Assembly (NCBI RefSeq): GCF_000195635.1
Contig: NZ_GL882625.1
Coordinates: forward strand, 124,001-188,000
Source of the DNA: Bacteroides fluxus YIT 12057
GTDB taxonomy: Bacteria; Bacteroidota; Bacteroidia; Bacteroidales; Bacteroidaceae
Length of the DNA stretch: 64,000 nucleotides
Reading direction: 5' to 3'
Numbering within the stretch: the stretch's first letter is position 1; every line of letters begins with the position of its first letter. Shown here in pieces: positions 54,902 through 63,918 of the stretch. A model generated the notes under the pieces. That model made no database searches. It saw only the letters and a program-made list of their open reading frames with translations, and had not been told where the DNA came from. The position numbers and the translations under genes were made by a program.

Positions 54902-55747
54902 TTACTCTTTGTACTTGATGTTGTCAATCAGACGAACCTCTCCGCAGAACACTGTGATACAGCCCACTGCATAGGAAGTATCCTCCCAATCGGCAATCTT
55001 CTGCAACGTGTTTCCGTCCACCAGTTCGAAGTACTCCAGCCGCAGGCCGGGAACAGCCGCAATGGCATCTTCTACAAACTTCTGTGTTTCGGCTACCGTA
55101 TGCGAAGTTGCAAAGGTACGACTTTCAAATAAAGTCTGCGAAATTTTCAAGGCGTTTTTACGTTCTTCAACAGACAAGCGGGCATTGCGGCTGCTCAAAG
55201 CCAGCCCGCCGTCTTCACGGACAATAGGGCAACCCACAATCTCCAATGGAAACTTCATCTGACGAACCATCTCGCGAATGATGGCCAACTGTTGAAAATC
55301 TTTCTCGCCAAAATAAGCCCGGTCCGGCTTCACCGCATCAAACAGTTTGCTCACGATCTGACAAACACCATTGAAGTGTCCCGGACGAAATGCTCCCTCC
55401 ATCACCGTATCAAGAGGCGCATAGCTGAACTGGCGGGTATCCGGTTCCGGATACATCTCCTCTACCGAAGGCGCAAAAACAAACGCGGCGCCACAATCCT
55501 CCAGCAAACGGCAATCAGCCTCCGGCGTACGAGGATATTTTACCAAATCATTCTTGTCATTGAACTGAGTCGGATTTACAAAAACGCTTACTACTGCAGC
55601 ATCATTCTCTGCCACACAACGCTTCACCAATGAGGCATGACCGGCATGTAAGGCACCCATCGTAGGCACCAAGCCCACTTTCTTGCCCTGGGCTCTCAAA
55701 GCCGAAAGTCCGGCCTGCAAGTCCTTGATAGTATGTACTATTTCCAT
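54902..55747 (-). CDS. panC: Pantothenate synthetase
   Basis: The 281-residue enzyme ligates pantoate and beta-alanine with ATP. The nucleotidyltransferase motif is [14 protein letters not shown] (His34 and His37). [56 protein letters not shown] and [16 protein letters not shown] complete the family signature. It forms the panCD operon with panD; panB is not in the window. Confidence 0.97.
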   Translation of the reverse strand: MEIVHTIKDLQAGLSALRAQGKKVGLVPTMGALHAGHASLVKRCVAENDAAVVSVFVNPTQFNDKNDLVKYPRTPEADCRLLEDCGAAFVFAPSVEEMYPEPDTRQFSYAPLDTVMEGAFRPGHFNGVCQIVSKLFDAVKPDRAYFGEKDFQQLAIIREMVRQMKFPLEIVGCPIVREDGGLALSSRNARLSVEERKNALKISQTLFESRTFATSHTVAETQKFVEDAIAAVPGLRLEYFELVDGNTLQKIADWEDTSYAVGCITVFCGEVRLIDNIKYKE

Positions 55748-56066
55748 TTTTATTGGTTATATAAAACTTAGTTGTTCGCAAAAGCGGTGCAAAATAAGCT
55801 ATTATTTACCATATAAAGAAGAAATATCGTAAATTAATGCAAAAGTCATCCGGCTTTTAGCGTTCTCACACTATTTCTTATCAACTGACACACAAGCTCT
55901 TAACAATTCATAAGGAATTATAGAGGAGCTCTATTTGCTTTATTGCCCGTTTTTTTTTATATCTTTGCAAAAAAAAGCGGAGAGAGGCTTCACCTCAGCA
56001 ATTCGTGTAAACCCGATTGCATTCGGTTCGCACTCTCTTTGCAAAATAATTGAGAACATTGTTATT
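55748..56066. other. Divergent intergenic region panC / starch-synthase-like gene
   Basis: No gene is seen. The plus-strand promoter at 55934-55967 is listed separately. The roughly 100-base leader after it can pair AGAGAG (55981) with CTCTCT (56033). No clear minus-strand promoter for panC was found. Confidence 0.4.
55934..55967 (+). promoter_or_regulatory. Promoter of the starch-synthase-like gene
   Basis: TTTG (55934-55937), 22-base spacer, TATCTTTG (55960-55967). Confidence 0.7.
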
Positions 56067-56891
56067 ATGACAAAGGCGAACAAGGTTTTATTTATTACAC
56101 AAGAAATTACCCCCTACGTTTCAGAAACAGAAATGTCACTTGTAGGCAGGAACCTGCCTCAAGCAATTCAAGAAAAAGGCAGAGAAATCAGAACGTTTAT
56201 GCCAAAATGGGGCAATATCAACGAACGCAGAAACCAACTGCATGAGGTGATACGTCTCTCCGGAATGAATCTTATCATCGACGATACCGACCATCCGCTC
56301 ATCATCAAAGTTGCTTCTATCCAGTCTGCACGCATGCAGGTTTACTTCATTGACAATGATGACTATTTCCAGAACCGCCTGCAGGCAACCGATGAAAATG
56401 GTGCAGAATACGAGGACAATGACGCACGCGCCATTTTCTATGCCCGTGGCGTATTGGAAACCGTCAAGAAACTGCGCTGGTGTCCGGACGTGATCCACTG
56501 CCAAGGTTGGATGACTGCTTTAGCGCCTCTATACATCAAGAAAGCTTATAAAGACGAACCGTCTTTCAGAGACGCCAAAGTGGTATTCTCTCTTTTTGAC
56601 GATGAATTCAAACAACCCTTCCATGCGGACTTTGCCAGCAAACTGTTGCTGAAAGGCGTCAGCAAAAAAGACATAGCCAGCTTAACGGAACCCATTGATT
56701 ATGTTACACTTTGTAAATTGGCCGTAGATTATTCGGACGGTGTTATCCAGCAGAGTGAACATGTCAATGAAGAGATATTGGAATATGCACGCCAATCGGG
56801 AAAACTAATACTGGATTATCAGACTCCCGATAATTTAGCTGAAGCTTGCAATGATTTCTATGACAAGGTTTGGGAAGCAGAACAGAAATAA
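56067..56891 (+). CDS. Starch/glycogen synthase-like protein, N-terminal domain only
   Basis: A 274-residue protein matching only the first Rossmann domain of GT5 synthases: NKVLFITQEITPYVSETEMS (in place of the KVGGL loop), GREIRTFMPKWGNINERRNQ, and the WCPDVIHCQGWMTALAPLYI segment. The nucleotide-sugar-binding second domain is absent, and the usual Lys-X-Gly-Gly substrate loop reads SETEMSLVG. The frame ends normally with no fragment of a second domain after it. I believe such short forms occur widely in Bacteroides, so it is unlikely to be an active synthase as such. The start at 56067 is used because earlier in-frame starts lie upstream of or in the promoter. Confidence 0.8.
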   Translation: MTKANKVLFITQEITPYVSETEMSLVGRNLPQAIQEKGREIRTFMPKWGNINERRNQLHEVIRLSGMNLIIDDTDHPLIIKVASIQSARMQVYFIDNDDYFQNRLQATDENGAEYEDNDARAIFYARGVLETVKKLRWCPDVIHCQGWMTALAPLYIKKAYKDEPSFRDAKVVFSLFDDEFKQPFHADFASKLLLKGVSKKDIASLTEPIDYVTLCKLAVDYSDGVIQQSEHVNEEILEYARQSGKLILDYQTPDNLAEACNDFYDKVWEAEQK

Positions 56892-56913
56892 AATTGATTA
56901 GACAATTAAAACT

Positions 56914-58485
56914 ATGAAAGTAAAATATATAGGAACATTGCTTTTGGCAGTCCTGACTTTCTTCGGATGTGATGACAACACAGGAACGTTAGGTATAGAT
57001 ATGTTGCCTGGCTCTGATGGTATATCGGCACATACTACGACTTTTGAAGTAGAGACAAAATCGGTCCCGGCAGGAGCAGTATATGCAAAAACCAGTACAG
57101 GATATGTAGGAAAGTTTACAGACCCGGATCCTAACGGATTCGGAGACTATGAGGCCAGCTTTCTGACCCAACTGAACTGTACGGATAATTTTACTTTTCC
57201 GAAACTTTACCAATATGACGAGAAAACCAAAACCGGAAGCGGTATCATGGCCGGAGACTCTGTTGTCTCAACCCAATTGGTAATTTACTATTCCAGCTGG
57301 TTCGGTGACTCGCTGAACGCATGCCGAATGAGCGTTTATGAATTAAACGGCGATAAGGAACTTACCAAGGGGGACGCTTATTACACCAACATCAACCCGG
57401 AAAACTACTACGACAAATATTCTCCTAAATTACTCGGTCGCAAAGCGTATTCGGCTTATGATACATCCGTTCCCGACTCGGTAAGAAATGCAACAGATGC
57501 CAGTGGAAACAAAACTTTTTATCCTAACATCACTTTCCCGCAAAGCAAAGAATTCGGAAACAGGATTCTGGAATTGAACCGTGCATTTGAGAGGAAAGAA
57601 AACGACTTCTTTGCCAATGCGGAGAATTTTATCAAGAACGTGTTCAAAGGTGTATATATAAAGACCGACTATGGAGATGGAACCATCCTGTATATAGACC
57701 GTGTGGACTTGCAGATGCAATTCCGTTTTCACTATGTAAATGATACGACCGGAGTGAAGCTGAAAAAGAAAAACAGTGATGAAGATTCTTTGTATTATAG
57801 CATGAATACCGTCTTTGCTTCTACCAAGGAAGTAATTCAGGCAAACCAATTCCAGAATTCCGAGTTGCTCCAAAAGAAAATAGATGAAAAGGGATATACC
57901 TACATCAAGTCTCCTGCAGGTATTTTCACCCAAGCTACCATGCCATACGATGATATATATAAGGAATTATCCCAAGATACCTTGAATGCCGTGAAACTGA
58001 CATTCACCAACTATAACCAAGAAGACAAGTATAAATTCAACATGAGTGCGCCCAACGATGTGTTACTGATACGGAAGCAAGATCTGAAGACGTTCTTTGA
58101 AGAAAACAAGGTAGTGGATAATGTAACCTCATTTACTGTAACACACAACAACGTGGCTACCAACCAATACACATTCAGGAATATAGCCCGTCTGGTTACC
58201 ACTTGCATCAACGAAAAACAAGCTGCCAAGAAAAAAGCCAAGGAAGAAGCAGGAACTGCATGGGACGAAGCCGCCTGGGAAGAGAAATGGAAGTCTGATG
58301 AGGCAACCAAAGACTGGGATAAGGTATTGCTCATACCAGTTAATGTAATCTATGACAATACAAGCCAGAACAAGAATATAACTGGTATTCAGAATGATTT
58401 ACAGCCCGGATATGCCAAGTTGAAAGGTGGGCCCGAAGGAGAATCTCTGAAATTAGAGGTTACTTATACAAGATTCAATAAATAA
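56914..58485 (+). CDS. DUF4270 family lipoprotein
   Basis: A 523-residue lipoprotein (lipobox TFFG-Cys19) starting its mature part CDDNTGTLGIDMLPGSDGIS, the usual opening of DUF4270 proteins. The middle has repeated beta-rich blocks (STGYVGKFTDPDPNGFGDYE, KFNMSAPNDVLLIRKQDLKT) and the C-terminus ends KLEVTYTRFNK. The function is unknown; it is expected to be anchored in the outer membrane. It follows the starch-synthase-like gene by 22 bases and is probably in its operon, a linkage that recalls common Bacteroides gene order. Confidence 0.88.
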   Translation: MKVKYIGTLLLAVLTFFGCDDNTGTLGIDMLPGSDGISAHTTTFEVETKSVPAGAVYAKTSTGYVGKFTDPDPNGFGDYEASFLTQLNCTDNFTFPKLYQYDEKTKTGSGIMAGDSVVSTQLVIYYSSWFGDSLNACRMSVYELNGDKELTKGDAYYTNINPENYYDKYSPKLLGRKAYSAYDTSVPDSVRNATDASGNKTFYPNITFPQSKEFGNRILELNRAFERKENDFFANAENFIKNVFKGVYIKTDYGDGTILYIDRVDLQMQFRFHYVNDTTGVKLKKKNSDEDSLYYSMNTVFASTKEVIQANQFQNSELLQKKIDEKGYTYIKSPAGIFTQATMPYDDIYKELSQDTLNAVKLTFTNYNQEDKYKFNMSAPNDVLLIRKQDLKTFFEENKVVDNVTSFTVTHNNVATNQYTFRNIARLVTTCINEKQAAKKKAKEEAGTAWDEAAWEEKWKSDEATKDWDKVLLIPVNVIYDNTSQNKNITGIQNDLQPGYAKLKGGPEGESLKLEVTYTRFNK

Positions 58486-58508
58486 TTGACAAATAAAGGA
58501 AGAGGGGG

Positions 58509-58663
58509 GCAAAACTAAAATGACCACTCCCCAAAGTTACAGCTTATAACTATAACATTTAAAAGGGTCGTATCAAACTCTGTATTGAGTAAGGATACGA
58601 CCCTTTCTTTAGTCTTTTAATATGCTTGAACTTCAAATGATAAGTTCATGGTTTCAAAACTTG
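58509..58663 (+). repeat. 155-bp repeat, copy B (inverse of copy A)
   Basis: Counterpart of copy A at 51649-51804, in the opposite orientation. It begins 24 bases after the DUF4270 stop and contains the same central hairpin and both frame tails (KTKMTTPQSYSL on plus, FETMNLSFEVQAY on minus). Confidence 0.75.
58562..58606. terminator. Strong hairpin in repeat copy B
   Basis: AAAGGGTCGTATC pairs with GATACGACCCTTT, 13 of 13, loop of 19 bases, with T and A runs on both sides; likely works for the DUF4270 gene and for the converging GH57 operon. Confidence 0.72.
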
Positions 58664-58853
58664 TTGGGTAGCCCTTTCCTTCATGACCGTAACCAATCGG
58701 GACAGAGCATCCCTACGCCTTCATAATTCTCAATACGGCATACGGAGTGTCCGGCAGTAAGGTTCGCCTTATCACGGCTGATACCAGCCATCTGTATAGG
58801 ATTTTTAGAGACGCTTCCATACACCCTTCGGTAAATCTTAGTCGGCAGACTGA

Positions 58854-60281
58854 TTATTCAGCTACCTTTTTGGCTGTCTTCCTGGCAGCGGGTTTCTTCG
58901 CAGCGGCAGGTTTCTTTGCCGGAGCCTTGGCAGGCTTCTCAGCAATAGCTTTAGCAGCCTTCGCTTCTTTCCTCTTCTCTGCCACCTTCTCCTTTTCCAA
59001 TCTGGCTTGCGCCTTTTCCAGTTCCTTGTGCAACTCCTCTATTTCATACCCCTGGTTCTTGATAGTGGTCAACAAAGCATTCAATTCTTCATTGTCAATA
59101 TCTACCGGATAGAGGGAATCAACGCGCTTAATGAAGTCACCAAGAATATTCATATAGTTGGTAAACGCATCAAAAGGAGACTCATAAATGCCGCGGTTCA
59201 AACCGACACCGCTTCTTTTGGTAGTCATGAAACGGAAGTTATTACTTGCCTGCAGATAATCCCAATCCTGCTTGATACGGCGGTCATCGCAAAGATGTAC
59301 ACGTTCGGCAACACTATACAGCTTGTTGAACGCTTCACGTTGCATAACATTACCCAGCCAGCAACTGGTATCCCTTTCTTCGTCCACCCATGACATCGGA
59401 TAAGGAACATCCAATTGGGAAACAGACTTCAACTTGGTCACGACTTCTGTCGGAGTAGAGAAAGTGATCCCCTTTTCCTTGGCACAGTTAGGCAACGCTT
59501 TCAAGAACTCCAAAATATTGGAAGACAACGGCTGATCCATACCCAAAGCACAAAGTTCCATAAAGATGTTGATGACTTGCTCTTCTTGCGGCAAGGCGTC
59601 AATCCAATTGATATACTTGTCGGCAAACAAAGGATATTCATTCCATTCGGAGTTGGAGAAACGCAGACTGATATCATCGGATAACTTGAAATCACGCAAC
59701 AGCAACTTTAAGTTAGGATTCATGGAGCAGTGATATACATAGTGCGGACTCTTCCACCCCAACACATGTTTGGCTCCTTCGGTCAGCATACCCTTGAATC
59801 CCAAGCCAGCTACCATCGCACCTATTTCATCATTATAAATCAAGCTGGAATTGCGGAATACCTTCGGAGCCTTACCGAACATTTGTTTCATCTTGGCACT
59901 CTGACGCATTACCTCTTCCTTGAAGCAATCCTCATTAGCCAAAGAAGAAAGGCCATGAGAATAAGGTTCTGCCAGGAATTCACAACAGCCGGTATCATTC
60001 AACTGGTGCAGCAAGTCAATAACGGCAGGTGCATGAATCTCAAGCTGTTCCAAAGCTACCCCGGAGATGGACAAAGCTACCTTAAATGCACCTCCGGAAT
60101 TTTTCACCATCTCAATCAAGGTATTCAACGCCGGGATATAGGAACGCTCGGCCACCTCGTTTATACTGGTTTCATTGGCATAATCATCATAGTAATAATG
60201 ATCTACGCCTATATCAAAGAAACGGTAACGTTTCAAATGAATGATTTGATGTATTTCAAAATAAAGACAGATAGTTCTCAT
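58854..60281 (-). CDS. GH57 family alpha-glucan-active enzyme with Lys/Ala-rich tail
   Basis: The 475-residue cytoplasmic protein matches GH57 (alpha-amylase-like) from MRTICLYFEIHQIIHLKRYR to about residue 400: CEFLAEPYSHGLSSL, KVFRNSSLIYNDEIGAMVAG and KLLLRDFKLSDDISLRFSN are typical. GH57 enzymes cut or branch alpha-glucans. After a coiled coil (about 395-435, ELHKELEKAQARLEKEKVAE) the C-terminus is a Lys/Ala/Pro tail (AKKPAAAKKPAARKTAKK) resembling histone H1-type DNA-binding tails. It is the last gene of the operon with the GT4 enzyme and the debranching enzyme, which points to glycogen metabolism. Confidence 0.88.
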   Translation of the reverse strand: MRTICLYFEIHQIIHLKRYRFFDIGVDHYYYDDYANETSINEVAERSYIPALNTLIEMVKNSGGAFKVALSISGVALEQLEIHAPAVIDLLHQLNDTGCCEFLAEPYSHGLSSLANEDCFKEEVMRQSAKMKQMFGKAPKVFRNSSLIYNDEIGAMVAGLGFKGMLTEGAKHVLGWKSPHYVYHCSMNPNLKLLLRDFKLSDDISLRFSNSEWNEYPLFADKYINWIDALPQEEQVINIFMELCALGMDQPLSSNILEFLKALPNCAKEKGITFSTPTEVVTKLKSVSQLDVPYPMSWVDEERDTSCWLGNVMQREAFNKLYSVAERVHLCDDRRIKQDWDYLQASNNFRFMTTKRSGVGLNRGIYESPFDAFTNYMNILGDFIKRVDSLYPVDIDNEELNALLTTIKNQGYEIEELHKELEKAQARLEKEKVAEKRKEAKAAKAIAEKPAKAPAKKPAAAKKPAARKTAKKVAE

Positions 60282-60298
60282 TTCTATTATTGTTTTTG

Positions 60299-61567
60299 TT
60301 ATTTACCATAGTTTCTTAATACATCCTCATAGAGGGCGCGGATTCTCAAGCCAACTTTTTCCCAGGTGATTCCATCCACTTCCTTCTTGCCTTCCTCTTG
60401 CAGATACTGGAACAGGGCCGGATTCGTGCAAAGAGAATAAATAGCATCGGCCATTGCATGGATATCCCAATAATCAGTCTTGATCACTTTATCGAGAATC
60501 TCACCGCATCCCGACTGCTTCGAAATGATAGAGGGAGTTCCACACTGCATCGCTTCAAGCGGAGCAATACCGAAAGGTTCGGATACGGAAGGCATAACGA
60601 ATACATCACTGTTCTTGTAAACCTCATACACTTGCTTGCCCTTCATGAATCCCGGGAAGTGGAACCGGTCGGCAATGCCGCGTTCGGCAGCCAGATTGAT
60701 CATGGCATCCATCATGTCACCCGAACCTGCCATGACAAAGCGGATATTACGGGCACGCCTCAACACGAGTGCCGCAGCTTCCACAAAATATTCCGGCCCC
60801 TTCTGCATGGTGATACGTCCCAGGAACGTCACCACCTTCTCCTTGGCATGCTCGGGACGCGGAATGTCCTGATATTCCTGTGAAAGCGGATAAACGGCAT
60901 TGTGCATGGCAAACACCTTCTTCGGATCCTGATGATATTCATTGATAACCGTACGACGGGTCAGTTCAGACACACACATAATGCAATCTGCATGATCCAT
61001 ACCGTTCTTCTCCATGGAATAAACGGTAGGATTGACTTTCCCGCGCGAACGGTCAAAGTCCGTTGCATGCACATGGATGCACAACGGCTTACCGCTTACC
61101 ATCTTGGCATGTACTCCGGCAGGATATGTCAGCCAGTCATGGGCATGAATAATATCAAACTCCTGCTGCCGTGCCACAACTCCGGCGATAATAGAGAAAT
61201 TGTTTATCTCTTCATGCAGATTTCCGGGATAACCGCCGGCAAAATCCATGCAACCGATATCATTGACATACATATAAGAAAAGTCTGCATAAATATGGTC
61301 TCGGAAAGCGTAATAATCTTCCGGTGTCATGCTACCCGTCAAACGAGACTTCAAATAATTATAATCAACATCACGCCACACGACAGGCACTTGATTCATG
61401 CCCACTATCTTCAAGAAATTTTCTTCTTCACCCGTAGGTTTAGGCATGCAGAAAGTAGTTTCCACATCACCCTGCAAGCTTAATCCTTTAGTTATTCCAT
61501 AAGAAGCAACCGCAAGGCCGCCATATATTTTGGGAGGAAATTCCCATCCAAACATTAAAACTTTCAT
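60299..61567 (-). CDS. GT4 family glycosyltransferase (glycogen-synthase-like)
   Basis: The 422-residue GT-B enzyme begins MKVLMFGWEFPPKIYGGLAV, the front loop of glycogen/sucrose synthases. HAHDWLTYPAGVHAKMVSGK, FLGRITMQKGPEYFVEAAAL and VMPSVSEPFGIAPLEAMQCG (the E-X7-E region) are typical GT4 motifs. Placed between a debranching enzyme and GH57, it probably elongates glycogen or a related alpha-glucan. The ATG at 61567 is preceded by AGGAGG nine bases upstream, a rare perfect Shine-Dalgarno site in this genome. An in-frame TTG two codons earlier is rejected for that reason. Confidence 0.88.
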   Translation of the reverse strand: MKVLMFGWEFPPKIYGGLAVASYGITKGLSLQGDVETTFCMPKPTGEEENFLKIVGMNQVPVVWRDVDYNYLKSRLTGSMTPEDYYAFRDHIYADFSYMYVNDIGCMDFAGGYPGNLHEEINNFSIIAGVVARQQEFDIIHAHDWLTYPAGVHAKMVSGKPLCIHVHATDFDRSRGKVNPTVYSMEKNGMDHADCIMCVSELTRRTVINEYHQDPKKVFAMHNAVYPLSQEYQDIPRPEHAKEKVVTFLGRITMQKGPEYFVEAAALVLRRARNIRFVMAGSGDMMDAMINLAAERGIADRFHFPGFMKGKQVYEVYKNSDVFVMPSVSEPFGIAPLEAMQCGTPSIISKQSGCGEILDKVIKTDYWDIHAMADAIYSLCTNPALFQYLQEEGKKEVDGITWEKVGLRIRALYEDVLRNYGK

Positions 61568-61582
61568 CTTCAATCCTCCTTT

Positions 61583-63523
61583 CTATAAATTATACTTAGA
61601 CAATAACTTCAAGATACGCAGGATTTCTGCCGTATTCATGGCAAAAGATACTGCTCCCCTTCCTACAAACGGAGGATTGCCATCGAAGAGTTCAGGCAGC
61701 GCACCGATACAATGAGAAGTCATTTCATCTTCCATACCAATGAGGTATCTTTCAACAAACGACACGCCACTCACCTTATAAATACGCAGATACGCTTCCA
61801 TATAGAAACCCATCAGCCAGGGCCATGCGGTGCCTTGATGATAAGCATAATCCCTTTGAATCTGGGGACCGACATAGTTAGGATTGTATCCGCCACTCTT
61901 AGGACTCAAAGTACGCAGCCCCTTGGGAGTCAGCAACTCCTTTGTCACGATATCGAGTACCTGCTTCTTCTGCGCCCTGTCCAACGGGGAATAATCGAAA
62001 GCCACCGCAAATATCATGTTCGGACGAACACTCCAATCCATCATATAACCATCCACATAGTCGAACAGATAGCCATACTCATTACGGAACACTTCCACAA
62101 AAGACTTTCCGGTAACTTCGGCCCGTCCGTCCAGAGCGTCCGCCAGGATTGTATTTCCACCCTCCCGAACCATGTCAGCTACAAAGCGGAGTGCATTATA
62201 CCACAAAGCGTTCACTTCCACAATATATCCGGTACGGGGGATAACAGGACGGCCATTAACCGTAGAGTTCATCCATGTCACAGCTTTCTCCGTGCCGTTC
62301 GTATAGAGCAGCCCGTTTTCATGCAAGAAAAGATTATCATGTTTCCGGTCGAGAATATAGTCTATGATCTCTTCCAGCAATGCTCCGTACATCTGCCGGC
62401 AATGCTCACGCGAAGTTTCCTTGGCATATTGCTGCAAAGCCCAGACAGCCCATAACAACACGTCCGGATGCTCCATCTCATAGATCTTATAAGTAGAGGG
62501 CTCTCCATTGATAAACTGGCGAATCGCCTTTTCCGCTGTTCTCATAACATCCTCAAACTCATCTTGTTCATCGACAGCCAGTGTAAGGCCGGGCAGGGAG
62601 ATGAACAAGTCTCGGGCACGGCATTTGAACCACGGATAACCGGCCAGTACATAATGTTCTTCTCCTTGCTTATTATGAAATTGGTGCGCAGAGTTCTTGA
62701 GACAATGATAGAAACTGTCACGCGGGGTACGGTCGGCAACTTCAGCCTCGAAAGCCTGTTTCAGTTTACGCGGCGAGATCTCGGAAATACCGGCCGAAAA
62801 GACGATACTTTCCCCTTTCTTTATATCCACCTCAAAATATCCGGGTACGTACAAATCTTCATTGAAATCATATCCGCGTTCCTGTTCTTTCGGATACTCA
62901 ATGCCCCGATACCAATCGGGCGCATAATGAAATTCATTCTTCTTGTTCAACTGCATGAAAAGTTCCGGATAGCCGGGATACATGCAAGTCTTTATACCAT
63001 TCTCTATCAACTGGTAATCACGGTTCGCCTGCGCGTTTTCGTGTGTATATTCACGTACGCTGCGGAATGCCAAGAAAGGACGGAACCGGAGTGTCGTCGC
63101 CGAATGGGCATCAACCAAGGTATAACGGATCAGAATCCGGTTTTCATGGTGTACAAAGATTTTTTCTTTACGGAGGATCACCCCTCCGACACGGTAGGTA
63201 GTAGCCGGGATATTTTCACAGTCGAATTCGCGGATATACTTATGTCCGTTGGGACTAAAGTGGTTTCCTTGATATTTGTGCAACCCCAGGTTAAACTCTG
63301 CACCGTGCTGAATCACCGTTTCATCCAAAGAAGAGAGCAGCACATGATTTTCATCGTCGAGATTGGGTACAGGCATCACCAACAGGCCGTGATATTTGCG
63401 TGTGTTACAATCTACAATTGTCGTACAATGATAGGCCCCCGATTTGTTTGTCCGAAGTATCTCCCTTGGCAAAGATTCCTCCAGATTAATCATCAGGGTC
63501 TTGTCAAATCGTAAATAACTCAT
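61583..63523 (-). CDS. Glycogen debranching enzyme family protein
   Basis: The 646-residue enzyme has the N-terminal beta domain of bacterial debranching enzymes (SGAYHCTTIVDCNTRKYHGL, PNLDDENHVLLSSLDETVIQ) and a C-terminal (alpha/alpha)6 barrel of the GDE (GH133-like) type (about 290-646): YPWFKCRARDLFISLPGLTL, TWMNSTVNGRPVIPRTGYIV, QRDYAYHQGTAWPWLMGFYM. It removes the alpha-1,6 stubs from limit dextrins. It is the first gene of the alpha-glucan operon, 15 bases before the GT4 gene. Confidence 0.93.
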   Translation of the reverse strand: MSYLRFDKTLMINLEESLPREILRTNKSGAYHCTTIVDCNTRKYHGLLVMPVPNLDDENHVLLSSLDETVIQHGAEFNLGLHKYQGNHFSPNGHKYIREFDCENIPATTYRVGGVILRKEKIFVHHENRILIRYTLVDAHSATTLRFRPFLAFRSVREYTHENAQANRDYQLIENGIKTCMYPGYPELFMQLNKKNEFHYAPDWYRGIEYPKEQERGYDFNEDLYVPGYFEVDIKKGESIVFSAGISEISPRKLKQAFEAEVADRTPRDSFYHCLKNSAHQFHNKQGEEHYVLAGYPWFKCRARDLFISLPGLTLAVDEQDEFEDVMRTAEKAIRQFINGEPSTYKIYEMEHPDVLLWAVWALQQYAKETSREHCRQMYGALLEEIIDYILDRKHDNLFLHENGLLYTNGTEKAVTWMNSTVNGRPVIPRTGYIVEVNALWYNALRFVADMVREGGNTILADALDGRAEVTGKSFVEVFRNEYGYLFDYVDGYMMDWSVRPNMIFAVAFDYSPLDRAQKKQVLDIVTKELLTPKGLRTLSPKSGGYNPNYVGPQIQRDYAYHQGTAWPWLMGFYMEAYLRIYKVSGVSFVERYLIGMEDEMTSHCIGALPELFDGNPPFVGRGAVSFAMNTAEILRILKLLSKYNL

Positions 63524-63564
63524 AGTTGTGCATTATTTTAAAGGTTAATTATTCAGGTATCATG

Positions 63565-63618
63565 CGCTACAAGGCATGTAGCGATGCCCAAAAATACAAA
63601 TTAAAGATTACAGGCAAA
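63565..63618 (-). promoter_or_regulatory. Promoter and leader hairpin of the alpha-glucan operon
   Basis: On the minus strand: TTTG (63615-63618), 18-base spacer, TATTTTTG (63589-63596). The start of the leader can fold CGCTACA/TGTAGCG (63565-63583). The leader is about 60 bases long. Confidence 0.65.
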
Positions 63619-63785
63619 ATAAAAAGTCAGTTTTTTTTTGGCTTTTAGTCAAATAATCCGTAGTATTGTACAAAAAACAGGATTTTACCAAATGGGTAAT
63701 ATATCCAGTGAAGCAGAACGGAATGTCCGGTATCTTCGCATTCCATCAATGCATGGCGGTTTCAAGTAATTTATGGTATGCGGGC

Positions 63786-63914
63786 TCAACGTCCGAACCC
63801 GTTCACACGTACATCCACATCCTCCAAATCCAACGAGATAAACGCCTCCACAGCTTTCTCACGATTAATGCCGGCAATCACGCCACTAAAATCAAAAACT
63901 ATATTCCTGATCAT
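63786..63914 (-). pseudogene. N-terminal fragment of a HAD hydrolase
   Basis: A 42-codon frame reads MIRNIVFDFSGVIAGINREK, then AVEAFISLDLEDV, and ends at VRVNGFGR. The start is that of HAD phosphatases of the HAD-IA type (VFDFxGV with the nucleophile Asp). The remaining 150 or so residues are missing, and the sequence after the stop shows no HAD motifs in any frame. It starts 4 bases after the stop of the gene at the right edge, so it was probably in its operon. A truncated pseudogene is the simplest reading. Confidence 0.6.
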
Positions 63915-63918
63915 AGCC

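Larger units (their letters stand above)
58486..58853. other. Intergenic region after the DUF4270 gene
   Basis: It holds repeat copy B (58509-58663). Beyond it the minus strand reads VPIGYGHEGKGYPTSFETMN up to the repeat's frame tail, preceded by stops and a shifted frame. This looks like a decayed gene whose identity I cannot give. No intact gene is seen. Confidence 0.45.

Noticed and set aside
58590..58760. Possible C-terminus of an FKBP-type isomerase (VPIGYGHEGKGYP) on the minus strand
   Set aside because: Only a dozen residues resemble the FKBP ending, upstream frames are broken by stops, and the expected 80 residues before it are not there. Left as an unidentified remnant.
62468..63514. 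Plus-strand frame of 348 codons
   Set aside because: Fully antisense to the debranching enzyme gene; the opposite strand has clear catalytic motifs.
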